Shown: positions 1 to 5,788, counted from the first letter of the stretch. The stretch is DNA of 7,426 nt from Pseudomonadota bacterium (GCA_011682715.1 JAACEC010000042.1:1-7426); one strand, 5' to 3'. The notes: generated by a model not told the origin, from the sequence alone. Made by a program: numbers and translations.

Positions 1-1124
1 TCGCTGCCTTGCATTTCTTCCACATAAATGCCCTCATTATCCGTCATCTTTTTGATAACCGCTTCTAACGAATTAATGTCTGTAATTTTATATATATCCT
101 GTGATCCCTTTACTGCAGTTGAATAAATCTTTATATATCCGAAATCACCCATAAACCGGACAAAACAAAACTCATTTTTCGGGAACAAATCCTTCAGAGT
201 AAATATGGAATAACCTATAATATCGGTTTCATCAATCCCTGCAATGAGGTAATTTCCTATATCTTTCAAAAATTTCTGCAATTGGGTTTTTTCCTTCACC
301 AAGTACTTATCAACGATTTCCGTTTCCAATTTATTTATTATTGGAATCATTATAACCGTTATAAATGATGCAAGAAAGATGCTCAGGAGCATAAAATTGT
401 CCGATCGGTTTTTCATACTGAAAACAATAATGGTAAATAATGCGGATATCAAGAGAAAAGTGAGTATGTATGTAACTATGTTGGCTATATACTCTTTTTT
501 CGGCAGAATGGTGTCTTTTGCAATAACGAACATAAACGAAAGTGTCATTATTGCCGCCGCAATATTCCCTACTGAAAATATTTTAATACCAAAATTGTGG
601 GGTAAAAAATCGGTTATCCCTCCCATTATCCCGATAAGGTATATAATGGCAAGCAGGGTCAAATTGCTCTTCCTCTCAGAGTTGTTCCCCCGTGAAAACC
701 ACTTCAATATTATTAAAATTGCCGATATCATTTCCGCAAAAGTAACTATGATAAAGAACCTTTTGAAGGAATAATACGCTCCGAACCCGGAGTAAACCAA
801 AACAGAAAGAACTATGGATAGAACAAATGTTCCTATAATGTACTTTTTTAACCACTTATTCTCGTCCACCCGCATATAAACCGCTGTAAAAAAAATCATG
901 GCAGGTCCTATGAATGCATCTCCCACATAAATTATTCTCAAAAAACACTGGAGTTTGTACAAATTCAGCAAAAAATAACCAAAGTTCCATACAAATATTG
1001 TCAAATTAATAAATACAAAACCGTACTGTAATTTTTTCAACCTGACGGATGGAGTAATGAGGGTAATATTCAAAATGGACAACAAACTTGTTGTTAATGC
1101 CCAATAAATCCTGAGATCAATCAT
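1..1124 (-). CDS. Multi-pass membrane sensor-like protein (7TM histidine-kinase N-terminal type), C-terminus outside window
   Basis: I translated this by hand from the reverse strand: 374 uninterrupted codons run off the left edge. The first ~265 residues are strongly hydrophobic, with about nine likely membrane segments (roughly 7-24, 36-55, 64-83, 96-111, 123-140, 155-173, 183-201, 214-235 and 243-263). The stretch around residues 168-202 (GGITDFLP, then GIKIFSVGNIAAA) resembles the membrane sensor module found at the N-terminus of some histidine kinases, diguanylate cyclases and phosphatases. After the last helix comes a charged linker (LVKEKTQLQKFLKD) and a soluble region of ~100 residues that could be GAF-like. 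The output domain, which would define the activity, is not visible. The ATG at 1124 overlaps the preceding gene's stop by 8 bases and has AGGGAG upstream. The protein could also be a sensor without a kinase domain. That it is a membrane protein is fairly sure; the family is inferred. Confidence 0.72.
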   Translation of the reverse strand, partial: MIDLRIYWALTTSLLSILNITLITPSVRLKKLQYGFVFINLTIFVWNFGYFLLNLYKLQCFLRIIYVGDAFIGPAMIFFTAVYMRVDENKWLKKYIIGTFVLSIVLSVLVYSGFGAYYSFKRFFIIVTFAEMISAILIILKWFSRGNNSERKSNLTLLAIIYLIGIMGGITDFLPHNFGIKIFSVGNIAAAIMTLSFMFVIAKDTILPKKEYIANIVTYILTFLLISALFTIIVFSMKNRSDNFMLLSIFLASFITVIMIPIINKLETEIVDKYLVKEKTQLQKFLKDIGNYLIAGIDETDIIGYSIFTLKDLFPKNEFCFVRFMGDFGYIKIYSTAVKGSQDIYKITDINSLEAVIKKMTDNEGIYVEEMQGS

Positions 1125-1371
1125 TCAAAAGAATCTCCCTTATCTCCGGCAAAACATACATGCCGTCCAGAGATCTGTTTCTCAGGCACTCGATACATAC
1201 GGCGATTTTATCGTCGACAGTCAATTTTTTATTTAAAATGATATAGTCCTTCCCATACGATTTACATGTTCCGTTCACGATAAGCTTATTCTCATGGATA
1301 ACCTTTATATCAAGCTTCTCCGCTATTTCCAAAAGTCTGTTAAGTATCTCTTTCTTTTCCATGCTTGACAA
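1117..1371 (-). CDS. Conserved-looking small protein of unknown function (84 or 81 aa)
   Basis: This is a small soluble protein with no signal peptide or membrane segment. It starts with a helical, charged segment (residues 4-26), followed by a probable beta-rich part around NGTCKSYGKDYIILNKKL and a C-terminal LDGMYVLPEIREILL. From memory, the pattern G-x-C-x(5)-G-x-x-x-I-x-N-K-x-L followed by P-E-I/V-R resembles uncharacterised proteins of 80-100 residues in several Gram-negative phyla. I know no function for them. Start: an in-frame TGA lies at 1378-1380, so only TTG at 1371 or ATG at 1362 is possible. GAGG at 1376-1379 is rather close to the TTG (4 bases) and far from the ATG (13 bases), so the start is unsettled. 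Its 3' end overlaps the sensor gene by 8 bases, which suggests the two are co-translated and functionally linked. Confidence 0.8.
   Translation of the reverse strand: MSSMEKKEILNRLLEIAEKLDIKVIHENKLIVNGTCKSYGKDYIILNKKLTVDDKIAVCIECLRNRSLDGMYVLPEIREILLND
1135..1140 (-). promoter_or_regulatory. Ribosome-binding site of the membrane sensor gene
   Basis: AGGGAG lies 10 bases upstream of the ATG at 1124 and inside the last codons of the preceding small gene. It supports this start and suggests coupled translation of the overlapping pair. Confidence 0.6.
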
Positions 1372-1392
1372 ATATCCTCAATTGCATATTAT
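1365..1392 (+). promoter_or_regulatory. Sigma70-type promoter of acpS, predicted to give a leaderless mRNA
   Basis: There is a perfect TTGACA at 1365-1370, a 16-base spacer, and TATTAT at 1387-1392 (5 of 6 matches to TATAAT). Standard geometry puts +1 at 1399, which is the A of the acpS ATG. There is no purine-rich ribosome site before the ATG. Confidence 0.72.
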
Positions 1393-1393
1393 A
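1375..1393 (-). promoter_or_regulatory. Candidate promoter -10 (TATAAT) and SD for the small protein/sensor pair
   Basis: The minus strand reads a perfect TATAAT at 1393-1388. It predicts a transcript starting near 1382-1381, immediately followed by GAGGA at 1379-1375. I found no good -35 hexamer at the expected distance inside acpS, so this half of the divergent promoter is weaker than its plus-strand partner, unless an activator or extended contacts help it. The same bases serve as the -10 of acpS on the other strand. Confidence 0.45.
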
Positions 1394-1398
1394 AAACC

Positions 1399-1737
1399 AT
1401 GATTAAAGGTGTAGGTGTTGATATAATTGAAATTAAACGCTTCGACAATCTTATTGAGAAATACGGAGATAAATTTCTTAAACGTATCTTTACGAAGAAC
1501 GAAATAGAATACGCCAAGAAAAGAAATAATGCAGAATCCTTTGCCGGAATGTTTGCTGCAAAAGAATCTTTTATAAAAGCGTACGGGGAAAAGAAACTCG
1601 AATTCAACGAAATCGAAATAATTCATGATAAAAACAATAAACCTTCCTATAAACCTAAATCCAAAACAAATGACTCACTTAACCTTTCCATATCCCACGA
1701 CAAAACAAACGCAATAGCAATTTGTATTATAGAGTAA
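1399..1737 (+). CDS. acpS: Holo-[acyl-carrier-protein] synthase AcpS (4'-phosphopantetheinyl transferase)
   Basis: AcpS transfers the 4'-phosphopantetheine arm of CoA onto a serine of apo-ACP in the cytoplasm, giving active ACP for fatty-acid synthesis. The 112 residues carry the family signatures: GVGVDIIEIKRF at 4-15 with the Mg-binding Asp8, FAAKESFIKAYG at 52-63 with Lys55 and the metal ligand Glu56, and LSISHD near residues 97-101. The position before FAAKES, Arg in many homologues, is Met51 here. The protein is slightly shorter than the usual 115-126 residues but looks complete. The start is secure: an in-frame TGA lies at 1366-1368, no ATG, GTG or TTG intervenes, and the family begins at this Met. 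No Shine-Dalgarno sequence is present. It is the only plus-strand gene here, and its last 11 bases overlap the convergent end of panB. Confidence 0.96.
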   Translation: MIKGVGVDIIEIKRFDNLIEKYGDKFLKRIFTKNEIEYAKKRNNAESFAGMFAAKESFIKAYGEKKLEFNEIEIIHDKNNKPSYKPKSKTNDSLNLSISHDKTNAIAICIIE

Positions 1738-2581
1738 ATTTTTTCAACAATTCTTCTAATCTCTTTTTCTCAGTATCGTTCATATGATATTCGTACTCGT
1801 GAGTTGGATATTCAGCCGAACTGACTTCACTTATATAATCTGAAATCGCCTCCGAAATTATCGGTTTCAGATCCTTGAACACTTTAACAAACTTCGGTGT
1901 TTTTCCGAAATTCAGACCGAGAATATCATTAACAACAATAATTTGACCGTTGCATTTACTCCCAGCTCCTATACCAAAAACGGGAATACTCACATATTTT
2001 TTCATCAAAGACGTTACGTTTTCGGGAACGGATTCTACTATTATGGCAAAAACTCCTGCCTTTTCAACGGCTATGGCATCTTTTATGATTTCCAAAGCCA
2101 CTTCCGCCTTTTTCCCCTGCACTTTGTATCCCCCATACTTATGATACGACTGAGGTAACAATCCTATGTGCCCCATCACGGGAATTCCGGCATTGATAAT
2201 TCCCTTAATCTGAGCGATATAATTTCTACCACCCTCCAATTTTATAGCATCGCATTTTGCTTCACTGATAAATCGCCCTGCATTTACAATCGCATCTCTT
2301 ACGGAAGTCTGATACGTCATAAAAGGCATATCACCTACTACAATCGCCCTTTCACAAGCCCTCGAAACCGCTTCCGCATGATGTACCATATCATCCATGG
2401 TTACACTTAGCGTATCATCTCTTCCGAAAACGGTAGTATTTATGGAATCCCCCACCAATATCATATCAATTCCTGCCATATCCTCTAATTTCGCAACGGG
2501 GTAATCATAAGCCGTCATGAGGGCAATTTTTTTGCCCTCATGCACTTTATTGTAAATATCGCCAATAGATAACTTTGACAA
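1727..2581 (-). CDS. panB: 3-methyl-2-oxobutanoate (ketopantoate) hydroxymethyltransferase PanB
   Basis: PanB adds a hydroxymethyl group from 5,10-methylenetetrahydrofolate to 2-oxoisovalerate to make ketopantoate, the first committed step to pantothenate and CoA. The 284-residue length is normal, and the motifs run through the whole TIM-barrel: TAYDYP at 23-28, ILVGDS at 41-46, GDMPFMTYQ at 83-91, KLEGG at 114-118, MGHIGLLPQS at 136-145, GGYKVQGK at 150-157, VESVP at 182-186 and GIGAG at 203-207. By family knowledge, Asp45, Asp84 and Glu116 are metal ligands and Glu183 is the catalytic acid. The start is TTG at 2581, directly after the TAA of the LysM gene with no base between. GAGGAGGGGGAC lies just upstream, and the next Met is residue 22, inside the conserved core, so TTG is well supported. 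It is the last gene of the alr operon. No other pantothenate gene is in the window. Confidence 0.97.
   Translation of the reverse strand: MSKLSIGDIYNKVHEGKKIALMTAYDYPVAKLEDMAGIDMILVGDSINTTVFGRDDTLSVTMDDMVHHAEAVSRACERAIVVGDMPFMTYQTSVRDAIVNAGRFISEAKCDAIKLEGGRNYIAQIKGIINAGIPVMGHIGLLPQSYHKYGGYKVQGKKAEVALEIIKDAIAVEKAGVFAIIVESVPENVTSLMKKYVSIPVFGIGAGSKCNGQIIVVNDILGLNFGKTPKFVKVFKDLKPIISEAISDYISEVSSAEYPTHEYEYHMNDTEKKRLEELLKKFTL
2516..2542 (-). repeat. Perfect 11-bp inverted repeat (hairpin) inside the 5' end of panB
   Basis: The plus strand reads CATGAGGGCAA, then TTTTT, then the exact reverse complement TTGCCCTCATG. In the panB mRNA this is an 11-bp stem with a five-A loop covering codons 14-22 (HEGKKIALM), about 40 bases after the TTG start. 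No U-run follows it on the panB strand, so it is not a canonical intrinsic terminator. Confidence 0.85.
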
Positions 2582-4177
2582 TTAGTCCCCCTCCTCTATC
2601 ACTGTTGTTGTATCGGTATCAGCAGGAGTTTGTTCCTCTATAACAGGTGCGGTTGTATCAGCAGGAGTCTGTTCCTCTATTACCGTTGTGGTATCAGTAT
2701 CAGCAGGAGTTTGTTCTTCTATAACATGTGTAGTTGTATCCGTAGGAGCTTGCCCCTCTATAACTGGTGCGGTTGTATCAGCAGGAGTCTGTTCCTCTAT
2801 TACCGTTGTGGTATCAGTATCAGCAGGAGCTTGTTCCTCTATAACTGGTGCGGTTGTATCCGTAGTTACAGGTCTTTCCATAATAACCGTAGCATTGGAA
2901 TCCGATTTCACCGTATCGCCTACTATGACAGGTTGTTCCTCAACCGTTGTTTTAGAAGGTGTTTCTTCAATTACACTTGTAGTTTCCGGTTTTTGCGGTT
3001 CTTCATTTATAACCGGCGCTGTCTTTTCCTCAACTTTTGGTGTCTCCTCCTGTATCACTTCCTCTTTACTTACCTTCTTTACCGGGATTTTCTTTATTAT
3101 CTGCTGCTCCCCTTTCGGCAATGATTTCATCGCTAATTCTATCTTCTTATAATTTTTCAAATTCATATCACCTGTTCTTGTAATATAACCGGATGAAAAA
3201 TTATCTCCGACCCATAACAGCTGAAACTCGCCATGAGCATTCCCCTTTTTATCTACGATATTAAACTTATCCCCTTGCGCAAAGCCTTCATTTTTCCCTT
3301 TGTCAACATAAGCTATATTATAATCCTTTACTACATCTTGATTATCCCTGTACGCTAGTATTTTTGCATAGATCTTATTTTTAGCTTTTACAAAATCAAA
3401 GTCCGGGATAAAGGGAGGAGTCCACAAATTTGTTACTAATAAACCGCTTTTTATAATCTCTCTATTTGCTGTTACAGTACAAACCGAATATGTGTCAAAA
3501 GTTTCATCAACTTTCAAAGTTCCCAAAATATTAATTATCCTGCCTGCTTTTGCACCGTTACTCACGGATTTTCCATAAGTAAATACTGTAAATTTATCCC
3601 CTTTCTTCACTTTTGATTTTCCAAGATCGATCTTTACTTTATCAAATTTTATTGCTCCTTCTTCCATTCCCTTGTCGCCGACTATCCCGATTATACGACC
3701 TTTCTCGATGTTCTTATTTGTTACAAATCCGCCGTAATACAACCCATTATACGAGACGTTGTTAGGGATATGAAATAGCTCAAGATAATCACTTTTCTGA
3801 ATCATCTTTTGAGCTTTTAGCCATGCAATACTTAGTTCCTTGCCTCTGTATCTCTTATTTAATTCTGTTAATTTTATCTTTTGGAAATTGTTTTTTATTC
3901 TCTTTTCCGGAACGGCAACATTGGTATTCTCCCCCTGAGTAGCCGTGTTATCTTCACCGGGTATGGGAAGTTCAAAAACCTGTCCGGGATATATCCAATG
4001 AGGATTCTCGATTTTATCCTTATTCAACTCATAAACTTCCGGCCATAAAAACGGATTGTTTAAATAATAACCTGCAATATCCCAAAGGGTATCGCCCTTT
4101 TTAACTGTGTGTGTTTTGCCGCTGGTAATTGAAAATACAAATATAAAAATCAATAAAACAGACAGGAGCTTTCTCAT
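2582..4177 (-). CDS. Secreted LysM-domain protein with a Thr/Pro/Glu repeat tail
   Basis: This is probably an exported envelope protein that binds peptidoglycan. Residues 1-20 form a signal peptide (MRKLL, a hydrophobic core, then SITSG). A single LysM domain spans about 21-72: HTVKKGDTLWDIAGYYL, then NPFLWPEVYELNKDKIENPHWIYPGQVFELP. This long, Trp-rich LysM variant occurs in secreted proteins of several Gram-negative phyla. Residues ~95-355 form a beta-rich region I do not recognise, with recurring KGxxxxI/V segments (such as IEKGRIIGIVGDKG and KKGDKFTVFTYG) that may be small repeated beta domains. Residues ~365-531 are low-complexity, acidic and rich in Thr, Pro and Glu, with near-perfect repeats from 438 on. 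No catalytic domain is seen. The ATG at 4177 has AAGGAGGAA upstream and follows the DUF1844 stop by one base. Third gene of the alr operon; a structural or anchoring role is inferred. Confidence 0.92.
   Translation of the reverse strand: MRKLLSVLLIFIFVFSITSGKTHTVKKGDTLWDIAGYYLNNPFLWPEVYELNKDKIENPHWIYPGQVFELPIPGEDNTATQGENTNVAVPEKRIKNNFQKIKLTELNKRYRGKELSIAWLKAQKMIQKSDYLELFHIPNNVSYNGLYYGGFVTNKNIEKGRIIGIVGDKGMEEGAIKFDKVKIDLGKSKVKKGDKFTVFTYGKSVSNGAKAGRIINILGTLKVDETFDTYSVCTVTANREIIKSGLLVTNLWTPPFIPDFDFVKAKNKIYAKILAYRDNQDVVKDYNIAYVDKGKNEGFAQGDKFNIVDKKGNAHGEFQLLWVGDNFSSGYITRTGDMNLKNYKKIELAMKSLPKGEQQIIKKIPVKKVSKEEVIQEETPKVEEKTAPVINEEPQKPETTSVIEETPSKTTVEEQPVIVGDTVKSDSNATVIMERPVTTDTTAPVIEEQAPADTDTTTVIEEQTPADTTAPVIEGQAPTDTTTHVIEEQTPADTDTTTVIEEQTPADTTAPVIEEQTPADTDTTTVIEEGD
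2585..2596 (-). promoter_or_regulatory. Ribosome-binding site of panB inside the LysM gene's last codons
   Basis: GAGGAGGGGGAC encodes the final Glu-Glu-Gly-Asp of the LysM protein and contains GAGGAGG, about 8 bases before the TTG start of panB. It decides the TTG start and implies translational coupling. Confidence 0.85.
2588..2868 (-). repeat. Tandem 39/42-base repeats with a 120-base higher-order period in the LysM gene tail
   Basis: The coding units are ADTTAPVIEEQTP (13 residues) and ADTDTTTVIEEQTP (14 residues), about seven in a row at residues 438-531. A 120-base period is superimposed: 2641-2745 and 2761-2865 differ at only about 7 of 105 positions by eye, and residues 451-474 equal 491-514. 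All units are multiples of three. Older, decayed copies of the T-x-V-I-E-E motif are seen at residues 386-420. Confidence 0.9.
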
Positions 4178-4178
4178 A

Positions 4179-4535
4179 TTATTCCTCCTTTTTACCTTTA
4201 TTACGGGATTTTGTTCCCTTTTTCTTCTTATTCATTTCCTTCTCTTTCGATTCGTTCTTTTTAACTTCTCCTTTTTCTTTCTGTTCATTCTGTACCCTTA
4301 AGAAATCAACCTTCAGCTCGTATATTGTTTGATTAAGTGCATCTAATTCTTTGCCGTCTAAATTATTATACGTCTTTTCTTTCAACATATCAAGATAATC
4401 TATCATTTGTTGTGCCACATCGAGATGTGTTTCCGCCTTTTTAGTTATCGGGTTTTCCAAAACTCCCATAGATTGAAATGCTATAGTCGATAAAAAAAGA
4501 ACCATTTCGTAAAATTTATTGCTTTTGTTTTCCAT
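4179..4535 (-). CDS. DUF1844 domain protein with a lysine-rich C-terminal tail
   Basis: Residues ~7-82 match the DUF1844 pattern as I know it: a hydrophobic helix FYEMVLFLSTIAFQSMG, then LENPIT, then HLDVAQQMIDYLDMLKEKT, NNLDGKELDALNQTIYELKVDFL. The family is small, helical, widespread and of unknown function. The usual Gly of the family's GNL motif is Asn here (NNL). Residues 83-118 form an extremely charged tail of Lys and Glu with several KKK/KGK runs, which could bind nucleic acid, acidic polymers or membranes; this is a guess. There is no signal peptide, so it is probably cytoplasmic. The ATG at 4535 has AGGAGG upstream, overlapping the alr stop, and its own last codons form the ribosome site of the LysM gene. 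Second gene of the operon. Confidence 0.9.
   Translation of the reverse strand: MENKSNKFYEMVLFLSTIAFQSMGVLENPITKKAETHLDVAQQMIDYLDMLKEKTYNNLDGKELDALNQTIYELKVDFLRVQNEQKEKGEVKKNESKEKEMNKKKKGTKSRNKGKKEE
4182..4190 (-). promoter_or_regulatory. Ribosome-binding site of the LysM gene
   Basis: AAGGAGGAA contains a perfect AGGAGG six bases before the ATG at 4177. It also encodes the final Lys-Glu-Glu of the DUF1844 protein, directly before that gene's TAA. Confidence 0.85.
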
Positions 4536-4539
4536 ACTT

Positions 4540-4546
4540 CCTCCTA
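4540..4546 (-). promoter_or_regulatory. Ribosome-binding site of the DUF1844 gene overlapping the alr stop codon
   Basis: TAGGAGG contains both the TAG stop of alr (4546-4544) and a perfect AGGAGG (4545-4540), four bases before the ATG at 4535. Terminating ribosomes would sit on the next gene's start signal. Confidence 0.85.
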
Positions 4547-5707
4547 CAATTTCTTGTGAATTTTCCTGCTTGCAATAGTCCTGATTTTGATTGGTTTACC
4601 GTTTTCATAATATATTCTCGAAACCCTTTCTCCTATTCTCGTAATAATCTCATAGTTTATCGTGTCACACTGTTTTGCAAGATCTTCTGCCGTAATTTCA
4701 CCGTTAATGATCGTTACAATGTCACCCACTTCGACATTATCAATTCCCGAAATATCAACTATAGTCAGATCCATGCAAACATTCCCGATGATTTTACACT
4801 TTCTGCCCTTAATTAAAACATAACCTTTATCCGATAAGCAACGAGGGTACCCGTCACCGTACCCTATGTTAATAGTAGCAACTTTTAGGCTTCTGTCAAG
4901 AATTTTTCTTCCATAGCTTACCGAATCCCCTTTATTCAAATTTGCAATTCGCGATATTCTGCTATAAACGGACATAATAGGTTGTACATCAATATACTTT
5001 CGCATACTTTCCGATGTATACAAACCGTAAGCTAAGATACCGGGTCTAACAATCTTCATTTCAGGGTCATTGAATCTGACCATCCCCGCGCTGTTGGAAA
5101 TATGGAACTTTACTTCCGTTAAACCACTTTGAAATAATTTTCTCTTCAACTCTTTAAACTTTGTCATCTGTGTTACGGCAAAATCGTCATTTTCATCTTC
5201 CGCCGTTGAAAAATGACTGAAGATACTTTTAATCCGCAAATTTCTAAACTGTTCTTTAATCCTCTTTATACCGACGTATGCTTTGTTATACAGAAATCCC
5301 GTTCTCCCCATTCCGGTATCCACTTCGACAAAGATATCTATGGATTTCAACTTTTTATTAAGAAAATTGTTCAATTTCTCGGCAAAATCAATATCGGAAA
5401 CCGTGGGAATGATGCCGTAATAAACGATATCCTCTATGTCAAAATCAAAAACCGGGCTCAAAATCACGATTGGGATCTTAATCCCATACTCTCTGAGTTC
5501 AATTGCCTCATCTATTCCAGCAACGCCAAGGTATTCCACTCCTGATTCTCCCGCAATCCGGGCAAGCTCACAACTTCCGTGTCCGTATGCATCCGCTTTT
5601 ATAGGAATCAATAATTCGGAATCGGTAAAATCCCTGATATGCTTCAAGTTACTCTTGAAAATATCAAGATCAATCTTAGCCCACGTTCTTCTTTCCAAAA
5701 CAGACAT
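4544..5707 (-). CDS. alr: Alanine racemase (PLP-dependent)
   Basis: Alr interconverts L- and D-alanine to supply D-Ala for peptidoglycan, in the cytoplasm. The 387 residues are full length. The PLP lysine is Lys37 in IPIKADAYGHG (34-44). DTGMGRTG at 130-137 carries Arg135, SHFST surrounds His166, and HISNSAG lies at 202-208. Arg221 in RPGILAYGLY is the residue expected to contact the pyridine nitrogen. Tyr265 in DSVSYG is the expected second catalytic base, followed by GYGDGYPR at 282-289 and NVCMD at 309-313. The residue before VDTG, often a carbamylated Lys in this family, is Glu128. The ATG at 5707 is secure: an in-frame TAA lies two codons upstream, and the MSVLERRTWAKIDLD start fits the family. 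It has no ribosome site and is predicted leaderless. It heads the operon with the DUF1844, LysM and panB genes. Confidence 0.97.
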   Translation of the reverse strand: MSVLERRTWAKIDLDIFKSNLKHIRDFTDSELLIPIKADAYGHGSCELARIAGESGVEYLGVAGIDEAIELREYGIKIPIVILSPVFDFDIEDIVYYGIIPTVSDIDFAEKLNNFLNKKLKSIDIFVEVDTGMGRTGFLYNKAYVGIKRIKEQFRNLRIKSIFSHFSTAEDENDDFAVTQMTKFKELKRKLFQSGLTEVKFHISNSAGMVRFNDPEMKIVRPGILAYGLYTSESMRKYIDVQPIMSVYSRISRIANLNKGDSVSYGRKILDRSLKVATINIGYGDGYPRCLSDKGYVLIKGRKCKIIGNVCMDLTIVDISGIDNVEVGDIVTIINGEITAEDLAKQCDTINYEIITRIGERVSRIYYENGKPIKIRTIASRKIHKKL

Positions 5708-5713
5708 AACTTA

Positions 5714-5742
5714 TTTATACCAAAAATAAGCATTTATTGCAA
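5714..5742 (-). promoter_or_regulatory. Proximal alr promoter, predicted to give a leaderless mRNA
   Basis: On the minus strand TTGCAA (5742-5737, 4 of 6 to consensus), a 17-base spacer and TATAAA (5719-5714, 5 of 6) are followed by six bases and then the ATG at 5707. Standard geometry puts +1 exactly on the A of the ATG. Confidence 0.65.
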
Positions 5743-5762
5743 GAAATATTATAAAATTATCG

Positions 5763-5788
5763 GTAGAAATATTCGAATGTAGAAATAT
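5763..5788 (-). repeat. Direct repeat upstream of alr (possible operator)
   Basis: The plus strand reads GTAGAAATAT at 5763-5772 and again at 5779-5788, separated by TCGAAT, a period of 16 bases. It lies between the two candidate alr promoters, about 56-82 bases upstream of the ATG. It could bind a regulator, or be chance in AT-rich DNA. Confidence 0.45.

Noticed and set aside
379..774. Open plus-strand frame of 131 codons
   Set aside because: It is antisense to the continuous hydrophobic minus-strand sensor frame (1124-1), has no convincing ribosome site and resembles no family; it is the shadow of a membrane-protein gene.
1378..1626. Minus-strand frames over acpS
   Set aside because: acpS on the plus strand carries all family motifs; these are antisense shadows.
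1735..1745. T-rich stretch after the acpS stop as a terminator
   Set aside because: There is no GC-rich hairpin before it, so it does not meet the pattern of an intrinsic terminator.
2630..3152. Two long plus-strand frames over the repeat tail (Cys/Arg/Tyr-rich and Val/Ser-rich)
   Set aside because: Their repetitiveness comes from the tandem repeats of the LysM gene on the other strand; there is no start signal and no recognisable domain.
5473..5488. Small inverted repeat TGGGAT-CTTA-ATCCCA inside alr
   Set aside because: It is only a six-base stem in the middle of a coding region, expected by chance; no U-run follows.
5436..5729. Plus-strand frame over the start of alr
   Set aside because: It is antisense to the conserved N-terminus of alanine racemase and has no supporting features.
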